Shown here: piece after piece, positions 8,637 to 17,168 of the stretch | Position numbering within the stretch: the stretch's first letter is position 1 | Layout of the letters: each line of letters starts with the position of its first letter | Assembly: GCA_029959285.1 (NCBI GenBank) | Contig: JASCOE010000006.1 | Location: forward strand, 124,001 to 188,000 | DNA: 64,000 bases | Reading direction: 5' to 3' | Origin: Flavobacteriaceae bacterium PS02337 | Lineage (GTDB): Bacteria > Bacteroidota > Bacteroidia > Flavobacteriales > Flavobacteriaceae | Translations under genes and position numbers: made by a program | The notes under the pieces: generated by a model | Databases searched by the model: none | What the model was told of the DNA's origin: nothing | The model's input: the letters and a program-made list of their open reading frames with translations, nothing else

Positions 8637-9641
8637 TTACTTTGTTTTATCAATTGGCTTATTAAAAAACAAACTAAACCATCCGATTGTTCTGCCGATG
8701 GCTTCAGTAAAAGGAGCTTTTTTATTTTTTTCTGTCAATACATTTGTAAATCGAATCAAAGTCAATAAAATTGTAATTGCATTCCATTTCAATCGATCTT
8801 TAATTTTTGGATTCGGGTTTTTTATTCTCCACACATACCAGCCATTTCGAACAACCATTTTACCATATTTATATTGATTTGGTCTTCCGGCTGCGTCATG
8901 AAAATGACTTAATTTTGCATTTGTATTAATTACATTTTTACCAAATTGCTGCGCTCTCAAACTAAAATCAGCATCTTCGTATAAACCATATCCTTCAAAA
9001 AATTTAGAGAATTTGATTTCATTAAAAACCTTTTTTCTAAAAGACATTGACATTCCGATCAACAAATCAACTTCATAAATTTTACCCGTTATTGGAAATC
9101 CACAGGTTTTTCCGTGCGAATACAAAGGCATTTTTCCTGGTCCTAAATTAGACGCAAGTCCAAAATAATTTCTAACAATATTTCTCAGTCCTTCCGGATA
9201 AAAATATCCTTCAAATAAATAATACTTATTAGTATTATAAACGTTGCCTTCTTTTTGAAGCTGCCATTTATTTTCATTAATAGCTATTCCGCCAACACCA
9301 ACAATTTCATTATTATCTTGAAATGTTTTTACAATTTCGGCAAAATAATCTTTCTCTAAAACTGTGTCATCATCTAGAAAACATATTATTTCAGATTCTG
9401 GATTTACTTTAGAAATTCCAAAATTACGTTGTTTGGTTAAACCTCTATCTTCATCTGTGACTCTAAAATATTTTAATTTTTCAAAAGTATTTTTTTGCAG
9501 AAAAATATCTGTTTCATCATTTGTTGAACCATCGACAATTAAGATTTCATCTGGAAATAAAGTCTGTTTCTTTACCGATTCAAGTAATTTGCAGAGTGCC
9601 TCTGCGCGCATATATGTGCATATTATTAATGAGAAACGCAT
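8637..9641 (-). CDS. Glycosyltransferase family 2
   Basis: This 334-residue GT-A inverting glycosyltransferase opens MRFSLIICTYMRAEALCKLL, has ILIVDGSTNDET in the nucleotide-binding part, and the metal-binding acidic cluster FLDDDTVLEKDY. A later GYGLYEDADFSLRA element matches the ED motif that supplies the catalytic base. The C-terminal 80 residues may contain a short membrane-associated helix. Cytoplasmic, acting on lipid-linked glycan. Seven bases separate it from the upstream methyltransferase gene. Confidence 0.85.
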   Translation of the reverse strand: MRFSLIICTYMRAEALCKLLESVKKQTLFPDEILIVDGSTNDETDIFLQKNTFEKLKYFRVTDEDRGLTKQRNFGISKVNPESEIICFLDDDTVLEKDYFAEIVKTFQDNNEIVGVGGIAINENKWQLQKEGNVYNTNKYYLFEGYFYPEGLRNIVRNYFGLASNLGPGKMPLYSHGKTCGFPITGKIYEVDLLIGMSMSFRKKVFNEIKFSKFFEGYGLYEDADFSLRAQQFGKNVINTNAKLSHFHDAAGRPNQYKYGKMVVRNGWYVWRIKNPNPKIKDRLKWNAITILLTLIRFTNVLTEKNKKAPFTEAIGRTIGWFSLFFNKPIDKTK

Positions 9642-9648
9642 CTTCGTA

Positions 9649-10518
9649 TTATACTTTTAAGACAACCAGAATATTTCCTGCAGTCAGTTCTTCATCAGAA
9701 TATTTACTAAAATCTTCATGAAGTTTTACCTTTTTAAACAAATCATATTTTTCAGTTCCTTTCTGCAAACTTTCGTAATCTAAGTGCAGAATTTCATAAT
9801 CGTATTTCTTAAATATCTCTATAAATTGAGGCAATCTTAATCTGTTATGATAATCAAATTTAGTTCTAATTTTATCCCATTCTTCTTCACTATATTGCAA
9901 AAAATCTTGCAGAGCTAATGAACTATCTCCATGCTGTCTTAAATCGCTTGGAGAAATAAAATGAATTATCAACGAATCTTTTTTAAGTTGCGTTTTCATT
10001 TTTTTGTGCAAAATATCGACATCATTTTCGTTCATATGTGACAATACATATCTTGAAAAAACAAAATCAACTTCTGGAAAATCTTCTTTTACAATATTAT
10101 AATTCGGAAAATATTCTACATCAACTGGAAGCCCGTATTTATTGTATAATTCTGGAATTATAGCAACATCATAATTTTTCGAAAAAAGACCATTTAATTC
10201 CAAAACAGTTTCTTTTTTAAAATGTTTATTAATGTCGATTGTTACTACTTTTTCGGCTTCAAATTTATATTTAAAGAAATATGGCATTGTTGGAAACCAT
10301 CCTGAACCTATTTCGAAAACTGTTTTATTTTTTAAATCAATATTTAAATCTTTTAAAACTTTAGAAAGTCTTAAATAAGTTGGCTCGACGCTTTTAAGAC
10401 GATTCTCTAAAGTAGATTTATCAAAATAACTTTGCATTTTATGATAGCAATAATCGCCTATTTTGTTAGGCAATAAAGCTAAAGTCTTAAACAAAATTGT
10501 TTTTATTTTATGATTCAT
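9649..10518 (-). CDS. Class I SAM-dependent methyltransferase
   Basis: This 289-residue protein has a Rossmann-type SAM site: VFEIGSGWFPTMPYF (motif I) followed by VVTIDINKHF (the acidic residue that binds the SAM ribose) and DFVFSRYVLSHM in the motif IV area. The family is common in polysaccharide loci, where it may O-methylate sugars, but the target here is unknown. It lies six bases from the deacetylase-like gene and seven from the GT2 gene, so it is part of the same transcription unit. Confidence 0.7.
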   Translation of the reverse strand: MNHKIKTILFKTLALLPNKIGDYCYHKMQSYFDKSTLENRLKSVEPTYLRLSKVLKDLNIDLKNKTVFEIGSGWFPTMPYFFKYKFEAEKVVTIDINKHFKKETVLELNGLFSKNYDVAIIPELYNKYGLPVDVEYFPNYNIVKEDFPEVDFVFSRYVLSHMNENDVDILHKKMKTQLKKDSLIIHFISPSDLRQHGDSSLALQDFLQYSEEEWDKIRTKFDYHNRLRLPQFIEIFKKYDYEILHLDYESLQKGTEKYDLFKKVKLHEDFSKYSDEELTAGNILVVLKV

Positions 10519-10524
10519 TTATTG

Positions 10525-11892
10525 TTATTTTAATTTTCGAATGTCCAAAATTGAGTTCATTTCTGTAAACAAATCACCGTTTTGATCCATATTTAAAACC
10601 ACAGTTTCAAAGTTTTTCCAATATTCAATTAGTTCTGTTAATGTTGGATTCCAGATTTCTTTGTTTTTGATTTTTTCTCCTAAAAATTTAAAATTATCAG
10701 ATACTACAGAATCTATTGTTTTAGAATTAGAGAATAATCTTCCGCTGTGATATTCCATTGGCACAGAAAAATAAGTATGTGCTATAAAAACACCTTTTTC
10801 ATTAATAAGCGTTTCCAAATTATTTTTAGATAATGATTTTTGAAAATCAAGCATTTCTAAAGTTTGAAAAATATAAAACTCTTTTTCTTCAATTTGATGT
10901 TTAAATATCAATGGAGAATATTTTGCTAATTTATAAGGTTTATTCTTTGCTGTTTTCCAAAATAAAACAACTTTAAAAATCGAAATTATAAGACTGGAAA
11001 AATCTTTTATAAGAGGAAAAACTGCTTTTATCTTCTTTTGAAAGATGACTTTTTTAAAATTTCCAGAAGTGCTTTTATATTTTAAAATCATTTTTTCATC
11101 ATTATAATAATGAAAAATAATGTTCTTAATCATTAGCTGAGTTTTTTTCACAAAACCCAAATTTTTATTTCCCTTTAGAAAACTTCCTAATGTAAACTGT
11201 TGAGAATTTAACTGATTGATAACGCCATTTGCTGAAGTTCCAGAATCTATATAATTCCAAAGAGTATTGATATTTTTGCTACTTAACGTTTTTTCAAACT
11301 CTTTATCAGTCAACTTATTTTGATTTAAAAGAGAAAAATTATAAGGCTGATATCCATGATCTATCCAGACTTTTGTATCATCAAAAGGCGGAACAAATGT
11401 TGCAAAATCTTCAAAACTTTCTGCTTCACTTTTTATGGATTGCGAAAGAGAATGATAACACAATTCATGTCCATCGTTTTTCCATTTCAAAAGTTCTTCT
11501 TTATCATTTTCAAAAGAAGCATTATCAGCACGTTTAGAAAAATGATTTAAGAAAAAACCTTTTGTAATTTTTATTTCATTTTCTTTAAAAAACATTCTTT
11601 GCAACGAAAGATTTTCTGTAGTATCGAAATCGCAATGATCTGTAAAGCAAGTTATCGCAGTAAATGGATATTTTGATCTGCTAAACTCTAAAGCATAATT
11701 TTTAGGAAATAAAAGCGCTGGATTTTCAGAAAAATGAAAACTTTTTTTAGACGATTCAATAATCTTTCTATTAGAATTGCCTGTATAAACAGTTATTGGT
11801 TCTGCAAAATCAGGATTGAAACGCCAAAGTAAAACATTATTCTTTTTTTTATTTATTTCCAAAATGAATATTAGCCTGCACCAATTGTCCAT
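10525..11892 (-). CDS. Polysaccharide deacetylase-like (NodB-type) protein, downstream part of a frameshifted gene
   Basis: The 455-codon frame carries a NodB-like region: CFTDHCDFDT with Asp85, His86, Asp88 and Asp90 in place of the usual TFDDG motif, GHELCYHS with His142 and His147, and VPPFDD near 168. The second metal-binding His expected four residues after His147 is Gln151 instead, so activity is doubtful. Residues 1-14 seem out of frame relative to the ancestral protein: real homology probably begins near the KKKNN at 15-19 and continues the product of 11849-12136. Removing one AAAT unit at 11851-11858 would join both into a protein of about 535 residues. It is flanked by a methyltransferase and a two-domain GT2 gene. 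Confidence 0.6.
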   Translation of the reverse strand: MDNWCRLIFILEINKKKNNVLLWRFNPDFAEPITVYTGNSNRKIIESSKKSFHFSENPALLFPKNYALEFSRSKYPFTAITCFTDHCDFDTTENLSLQRMFFKENEIKITKGFFLNHFSKRADNASFENDKEELLKWKNDGHELCYHSLSQSIKSEAESFEDFATFVPPFDDTKVWIDHGYQPYNFSLLNQNKLTDKEFEKTLSSKNINTLWNYIDSGTSANGVINQLNSQQFTLGSFLKGNKNLGFVKKTQLMIKNIIFHYYNDEKMILKYKSTSGNFKKVIFQKKIKAVFPLIKDFSSLIISIFKVVLFWKTAKNKPYKLAKYSPLIFKHQIEEKEFYIFQTLEMLDFQKSLSKNNLETLINEKGVFIAHTYFSVPMEYHSGRLFSNSKTIDSVVSDNFKFLGEKIKNKEIWNPTLTELIEYWKNFETVVLNMDQNGDLFTEMNSILDIRKLK

Positions 11893-12136
11893 TTTGAAGT
11901 TTTATTATTTTAGGACAAAATTGATTTGCAATTCTGTCTTCATCACATTTTACCCAAGTGTAATCGTGATTTCTAAATTCGAGAATAGGCAGTTGAAATA
12001 CAATTTCAATATCAAAAGAATTTTGTTGAGAAAGATTTATTTTAGCAACATCAATGTTCAATTTATACTTTTGATCTGCATCAAAAACATAATTTTGTTT
12101 TATTGAATTACTAAGTATTGAAATCGATTTTATCAA
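11849..12136 (-). CDS. N-terminal fragment of the frameshifted deacetylase-like gene
   Basis: This 95-codon frame starts at TTG 12136, 15 bases after the upstream GT2 stop, and overlaps the next frame by 44 bases. The product has a beta-rich look (VFDADQKYKLNIDVAK, DIEIVFQLPILEF) and ends QLVQANIHFGNK just where the downstream frame continues in register after loss of one base or one 4-base unit. There is no ATG. It is best read as the separated N-terminal beta-sandwich-like domain of the deacetylase-like protein. A stand-alone small protein is the less likely alternative. Confidence 0.5.
   Translation of the reverse strand: MIKSISILSNSIKQNYVFDADQKYKLNIDVAKINLSQQNSFDIEIVFQLPILEFRNHDYTWVKCDEDRIANQFCPKIIKLQNGQLVQANIHFGNK
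11851..11858. repeat. Tandem AAAT duplication at a reading-frame break
   Basis: On the plus strand ATTTATTT (AAATAAAT on the coding strand) lies directly before an A8 tract (T8 at 11843-11850). Deleting one AAAT copy changes GGA AAT AAA TAA into GGA AAT AAA AAA AAG, removing the stop and joining the frames at 11849-12136 and 10525-11892. Confidence 0.6.
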
Positions 12137-12151
12137 TTTATTTGAATAAAA

Positions 12152-13687
12152 TTATTGTTTTAATTTTTCTGCCCAAGACACACTTGAATTCCATTGCTTC
12201 CGAAAGATTAAAAAATATTTTATTGGATTTTTAATCTTTTGAACTTTATAAAATTTAAAAAAAAGAATTGTTTTATATCCCAAAACTTGCTCTAAAGTAT
12301 TGTTATTGCGCTTTACAAACATTATAGTCGGCGACGGTTTTGGCTGAATAATTTCATCTGTCCATGCTAAAACTGGTTTAGTACGAAAGCCTCCCATTGG
12401 AGCCTTTAAATGGTTAATTACAAGATTTGGAAAATAAATAATGTCAAAACCTATTTTTCTTAATTGAAGTCCAAATTCAGTGTCTTCTCCATAACCAAAT
12501 TCTAAACTTTTATTGAACTTAACTCTATTTAAAGCTGTTGCTTTTATAATGCTATTTCCTGTACCAAAAATGAAAGCTTGACAAATTTTATCTTCAACTA
12601 ATTTTTGTCCAGCAACAGGATAAAATGTTAAAGCCCCCAAACAACCATAATTTTTTATATTTTCAAAAGTCTGTTCAATTAAATCTTTTTCAAATCTATT
12701 GTCATCATCATTTAGAAAAACCCATTCACTTTCTACTTCAGCTAAAGCAATATTTCTCGCATTGCACGCGCCTGCTTGATGCGTAAAAGTGTGTTTTATA
12801 CGAAATGGCCAGCTTTCATTTGTTAAATAATCGAGTTCTGACACACTATCTTTGATGGGATTTTGCTCAACAATAATAACATTGACCGGTAAATGTGTTT
12901 GTTTTGATAAATCTTTTAAAACATCATACAAATATTTCTTTCTGCCAATTGTTGCTATAATAACATCTATTGTCTTTTTATCAATTACTTTTCTAGTTGA
13001 TTGAACTAGAATATTATCTAGCTGATCTTCTTTAATACTTCTTCTCTTAAAAAAAAGACTGGCTAATAACGGAAAGATAGAAAGTTTTCTTTCATAAATT
13101 AACAGGTTCAAAAACAATAAAAAAACCCAACGTGTTCTGTAATGCTGTTTTACAAAACGAAATGCTCTAAAATTATTATGATGAAATCTATCAATTTTTA
13201 CAGAAGTATCTTTAAGTAACAATGGCTCTGAAGAACATATAACCCCTTTATCCATAGCCAATTTTGCCATCGAATGCAGAAAATATTCAAAATCGGAGTC
13301 TGCTTTTATTTCATTTTTTAAAGCCTTTAGAACTGAAGCATGAATTCCGCCAATATTGCTGCTCATCATCCAGGTCGGATAGCTTACCTCTTTTTTTACA
13401 TTTAAAAAAAGAGATTCGTCAACGTAACCAATTGCATCAGATAAAAAAGAATTTGATGACAAACTATAGGAAGCCATTATTTTATTATGATGAAAAATTT
13501 CCTGAAGTTTTGCATGATTTAGATTTGATTTTAAATCGTAATGACACCAAATTATAAGTTGATCCGCATATTTTTCAGCTATCTCAAAAATAGAAGATGC
13601 GATGTCTGTGTGAAAAGACGCAATGTTTTTTCCTTCAAAGTCAACGGCAACAACTTTATTCTTTTGATGATAAACTATAATTGGCAT
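12152..13687 (-). CDS. Two-domain glycosyltransferase family 2 protein
   Basis: This is a 511-residue protein whose C-terminal part (about 238-480) is a GT2 GT-A domain: TIDVIIATIGRKKYL, VIIVEQNP, CNARNIAL and the metal-binding NDDD at 326-329, with FGYGEDTEFGLQL supplying the ED element. The N-terminal 230 residues are additional. They contain SNIGGIHASVL and DFEYFLHSMAKLAMDKG, which look like the second half of a GT-A domain without its DXD, so a degenerate second GT2 domain is plausible. Its ATG overlaps the upstream stop by one base (TAATG), indicating coupled translation. Confidence 0.8.
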   Translation of the reverse strand: MPIIVYHQKNKVVAVDFEGKNIASFHTDIASSIFEIAEKYADQLIIWCHYDLKSNLNHAKLQEIFHHNKIMASYSLSSNSFLSDAIGYVDESLFLNVKKEVSYPTWMMSSNIGGIHASVLKALKNEIKADSDFEYFLHSMAKLAMDKGVICSSEPLLLKDTSVKIDRFHHNNFRAFRFVKQHYRTRWVFLLFLNLLIYERKLSIFPLLASLFFKRRSIKEDQLDNILVQSTRKVIDKKTIDVIIATIGRKKYLYDVLKDLSKQTHLPVNVIIVEQNPIKDSVSELDYLTNESWPFRIKHTFTHQAGACNARNIALAEVESEWVFLNDDDNRFEKDLIEQTFENIKNYGCLGALTFYPVAGQKLVEDKICQAFIFGTGNSIIKATALNRVKFNKSLEFGYGEDTEFGLQLRKIGFDIIYFPNLVINHLKAPMGGFRTKPVLAWTDEIIQPKPSPTIMFVKRNNNTLEQVLGYKTILFFKFYKVQKIKNPIKYFLIFRKQWNSSVSWAEKLKQ

Positions 13688-14844
13688 TAAACTGATTTTG
13701 AGTTTATTACTTTCAAATAAAAATCTATATTTTCTTTTACAAGTTTATTAATGTCAAATTTTTCTTCAACACGTTTTCTCGCCATCTTACCGATTTTCAG
13801 GCTTAAAGAATCTTCGTTTAGAATTTGTTTAATTCGGTCTGCATATACATCATGATTTGATGGATAAACCAAAAAGCCACTTTCTTCATCTACAATAAGT
13901 TCTTGTGACCAGCCAATATTACTATTTACAACTGCTTTTTGCATCGCCATTGATTCTATTGTAACCATTCCTAAAGTTTCTGCAAAAGTCGGAAAAACAC
14001 AAACATTTGCTCTCTTAATATAATTTTCAACTTCGTTGTAAGGAATTTTACCTAAATATTCCACATGTTTTAAATCATCCTCAGAAAATAAATTTTTCAT
14101 TAATTCCCAAGTTGATTTTGAATTTGTTTTTATATCGTATGAATCTGCACCAATCAAGATTAATTTAGCTTCAGGGATATCAGAACGCACTTTATTAAAA
14201 ATTTCTGGAAGTTCTAAAACGCCTTTTTTCTTAATTATAGTTCCAATATACAGAATTAATTTTTTTTCAAAGTTTTCGGGTGTTTGATTTTCAAAGTTTT
14301 CAAGATTTAGCCCGTAATGAATAGTCCTAATTTCTTTTCTTTTTATTTTAAAAAGTTCTTTTGACACTTTTCCAGCAAAAGATGTTGGAGCAATAAACGC
14401 CTTTGCTTTGTCAACTGCTAGTTTTTCGAACCAGAAATTTTTACGTTTTTGTTTTCTATTTTCTAAATGACAAAAATAAGTATCACTTCCGTGAAAACGA
14501 ATTACTAATGGAATTTTGAAATTCATAAACGCCGTAATTCCAGTCCAATCGGGAGCTTCTAAAATGCTTATTTTTTCTTTTGAAATAATAGTATTGCAAT
14601 ATTTCTCAATATGTTTTCTATGAAAATACCAGCCTAAAAATTTATATTTTCTATTTTTTATTAAATGAAGCGTAATACCGTTTTCTACAATTATTTCATT
14701 CGTTTTTTGTCCGTAAACAAAAACTGTAACCACCAAGCCTTCTTTTGCCAAAGCGACTGCAAGATTTTTTATGCTGGTACCAATTCCTGCTGCATGATTA
14801 ACTTTTACATGCGGAAACTCTGGTGTTAGAAAAGCGATATGCAT
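13687..14844 (-). CDS. Glycosyltransferase family 4
   Basis: This 385-residue GT-B enzyme opens MHIAFLTPEFPHVKVNHAAG, with the GIGTSIKNLAVALA loop typical of GT4. The donor domain contains ILYIGTIIKKKGVLEL and the E-x7-E element FAETLGMVTIESMAM. It ends one base into the next gene and starts three bases after the SGNH-protein gene, so it belongs to the same unit as the MBOAT pair. Retaining transferase with unknown substrate. Confidence 0.87.
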   Translation of the reverse strand: MHIAFLTPEFPHVKVNHAAGIGTSIKNLAVALAKEGLVVTVFVYGQKTNEIIVENGITLHLIKNRKYKFLGWYFHRKHIEKYCNTIISKEKISILEAPDWTGITAFMNFKIPLVIRFHGSDTYFCHLENRKQKRKNFWFEKLAVDKAKAFIAPTSFAGKVSKELFKIKRKEIRTIHYGLNLENFENQTPENFEKKLILYIGTIIKKKGVLELPEIFNKVRSDIPEAKLILIGADSYDIKTNSKSTWELMKNLFSEDDLKHVEYLGKIPYNEVENYIKRANVCVFPTFAETLGMVTIESMAMQKAVVNSNIGWSQELIVDEESGFLVYPSNHDVYADRIKQILNEDSLSLKIGKMARKRVEEKFDINKLVKENIDFYLKVINSKSV

Positions 14845-14847
14845 CTT

Positions 14848-15729
14848 TTATTTTTTAAAAAAATCATTCAAAATCTTTGCTGTAAATATTCTCGCTCCTT
14901 CATTTGTCATATGTCCGCATGAAGAAAAATATTTATTTTCTACAACTGTACTTTCGTAGTTATGAATTTCTGGATAAGCTTTTTTAACTTTATCAAAATA
15001 ATTCATTCCAACAACATTTTCGCACATTGGCGTCATTACAGCAATAAAATTAATATTGTTTTTTTTGCAGATATTTTTAATCTCTTCGTAATACTTATTA
15101 CGAGGCAATGGATTTAAATTGACAATATTATTTTTCATATTACCATTTTTATGCTTCTCTAAAGGGTAATATCCTAGATTATCTAATGCATTGGTTTTTT
15201 CGTTTGCAGCAATTTTATAAATCTCGCGAAAACCAATTTTTGAATCAAATTTTATATACCTGTAAAAAGGAATATAATATAATTCGTTGAAATTTGATTC
15301 TGGCAAAAAATGATTTTTAATGGCTGTTGAACAATGTATATAAGGTAGAAATTTTGCCGCGACCCCTTCAGATTCCTGATCGTTTGAAAGATTCAAGTCG
15401 GCTTCTAAAATTACATTTTTGATTTCGTATTTTCTTTCTATCATTAATTTTAACATTAATGAAGCTTCAAATAAATGTCCGCCGCTCATTCCGTAATTAA
15501 AGGCTTTCAAACCTTTGTCTTCAAACATTTGAGAAACAAAATGATTATTAGCTCTCGATGAGCCAAGAATTACAACGTCATATTTTTTTGCTTTAGAATT
15601 TACAACTGCTTCAATTTTACCGCGATTTTTAGACTGCATAAAAACGTAAGTATAAAGTCCGTCTAAAAGAACTGCAACTAAAATTGTTACCAGAAAAATT
15701 CTAAATATGTAGATTAAAAACTTCTTCAT
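14848..15729 (-). CDS. SGNH-hydrolase-like membrane-anchored protein, partner of an MBOAT acyltransferase
   Basis: This 293-residue protein has one N-terminal membrane helix (about 5-31) and a periplasmic-facing domain. SGNH-type blocks are visible: VVILGSSRANN with the candidate nucleophile in GSSR (56-59), GMSG at 80-83, and GHMTNEGA with His273. The usual Asp three residues before the His is Ser270, which is odd. The gene overlaps the MBOAT gene by one base, the arrangement seen for AlgI/AlgJ, PatA/PatB and DltB/DltD pairs, in which the SGNH member transfers the acyl group to glycan or teichoic acid. Role in periplasmic O-acylation is therefore inferred from context and fold. Confidence 0.65.
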   Translation of the reverse strand: MKKFLIYIFRIFLVTILVAVLLDGLYTYVFMQSKNRGKIEAVVNSKAKKYDVVILGSSRANNHFVSQMFEDKGLKAFNYGMSGGHLFEASLMLKLMIERKYEIKNVILEADLNLSNDQESEGVAAKFLPYIHCSTAIKNHFLPESNFNELYYIPFYRYIKFDSKIGFREIYKIAANEKTNALDNLGYYPLEKHKNGNMKNNIVNLNPLPRNKYYEEIKNICKKNNINFIAVMTPMCENVVGMNYFDKVKKAYPEIHNYESTVVENKYFSSCGHMTNEGARIFTAKILNDFFKK

Positions 15730-17162
15730 TAAAATTGGAAATAAATAAATTCTTTATAATCTGAATAAGTTCCAAAAGCAATTATGGCTAAAATAGCCAA
15801 TGCCATTTTTAGCATACTTTTTTTTCCTGAAATCGGTTCTACTTTAGTTCTGTTATTCCATTCAACTAAAACAAACAAACCAATCATTAATAATAATTCA
15901 TAATTATAGCGTTCGTTTTCTAAATATTGCGAACTAAATTCTGCGTTGGTAATTATTCTCTTTAAGTATAAAACAGCGTCTGTAATTGTTCTGGCTCTAA
16001 AGAAAACCCAAGCCACACAAGTCAATAAAAAAGTTGTTAAAATGCTAAATAAGGTTCTTATAGAGTCCAAATTCCATTTTAGAACTATAGAATCCATATT
16101 ATTTCTATTACTGTTTGAAAGTAATAAAGGCAAGAAATAAACAGCGTTTATAAATCCCCAAACGATGTACGTCCAATTGGCTCCATGCCAAAAACCGCTA
16201 ACAATAAAAATAATAAATGTATTTCTGATTTTCATCCAAAGTCCGCCTTTGCTTCCTCCTAACGGAATATATAAATAATCTCGAAACCAAGAGGAAAGCG
16301 AAATGTGCCAACGGCGCCAAAACTCTGCAATATCTCTAGAAAAATACGGGTAATTGAAGTTTCGCAATAAATCTAAACCAAATAATTTAGAAACACCAAG
16401 CGCAATATCTGAATATCCTGAAAAGTCTCCATAAATCTGAAAAGCAAAATAAATTGCTCCCAATATTAACGAAAAAGAATTCATTGAAGGATAATGATCA
16501 AAAATGGCATTGGCATAAACGGCACAAGTATCTGCAATAACTACTTTTTTGACTAATCCCCAAACAATTTGATAAACGCCTTCTTTGGCTGTTTCAAAAT
16601 TAAACTCACGTTTTACTTTTACCTGTGGCAGTAAATGCGTTGCTCTTTCTATTGGTCCGGCAACCAATAGCGGAAAATAGCTCACAAATAAAGAATAATC
16701 CACAAAATTATATTCGGCTTTTATTCTTTTGTAATAAATATCAATTACATACGATAAACCGTGAAAAGTGTAGAATGAAATTCCAACTGGCAGAATTACA
16801 TTCAATAAAATCGGACTCACTTTAAATCCGAAAGAAGTGAACATTTCTGCAAATGAACTGGCAAAGAAATTATAGTATTTGAAAATTCCTAGAAACCCTA
16901 AATTGACTAAAATACTAAGCCAAAACCAAAATTTTCGCTTTTTATCTGAATCGCTTTTTTCAATTTGTATTCCCGTGAAATAATCTAAAAATGTAGAAAA
17001 AACCAATAAAAACAAAAATCTCCAATCCCAACAAGAATAGAAATAATAGCTAGCAATAATCAATAAGGCATTTTGAGTGCTTTTATTTTTATTGAAAACG
17101 AACCAATACAGTACAAAAACGATTGGCAAAAAGATGGCAAATGCCAACGAGTTAAAGAACAT
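15729..17162 (-). CDS. MBOAT-family O-acyltransferase (AlgI/DltB-like)
   Basis: This 477-residue polytopic membrane protein would pass an acyl group, usually acetyl, across the inner membrane for attachment to an exported glycan. Family features are VFVLYWFVF at the N-terminus, FPLLVAGPIERATHLLPQ, QIYGDFSGYSDIALG, FNYPYFSRDIAEFWRRWHISLSSW, and the invariant His326 in FWHGANWTYIVWG. Length is normal for AlgI-like proteins. It is translationally coupled to the SGNH protein at 14848 and follows the GT-B gene by six bases. Confidence 0.92.
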   Translation of the reverse strand: MFFNSLAFAIFLPIVFVLYWFVFNKNKSTQNALLIIASYYFYSCWDWRFLFLLVFSTFLDYFTGIQIEKSDSDKKRKFWFWLSILVNLGFLGIFKYYNFFASSFAEMFTSFGFKVSPILLNVILPVGISFYTFHGLSYVIDIYYKRIKAEYNFVDYSLFVSYFPLLVAGPIERATHLLPQVKVKREFNFETAKEGVYQIVWGLVKKVVIADTCAVYANAIFDHYPSMNSFSLILGAIYFAFQIYGDFSGYSDIALGVSKLFGLDLLRNFNYPYFSRDIAEFWRRWHISLSSWFRDYLYIPLGGSKGGLWMKIRNTFIIFIVSGFWHGANWTYIVWGFINAVYFLPLLLSNSNRNNMDSIVLKWNLDSIRTLFSILTTFLLTCVAWVFFRARTITDAVLYLKRIITNAEFSSQYLENERYNYELLLMIGLFVLVEWNNRTKVEPISGKKSMLKMALAILAIIAFGTYSDYKEFIYFQF

Positions 17163-17168
17163 AAAATA

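Noticed and set aside
11843-11850. Programmed frameshifting on the A8 tract
   Set aside because: The stop codon TAA of the upstream frame uses the T before the tract and its first two A bases, so slippage within A8 would come too late; a change upstream of it (the AAAT repeat) is needed.
11816-12106. 96-codon plus-strand open frame across the frameshift junction
   Set aside because: It covers the region of the split deacetylase-like gene on the other strand, and its product shows no recognisable features; the frameshift model explains the region better.
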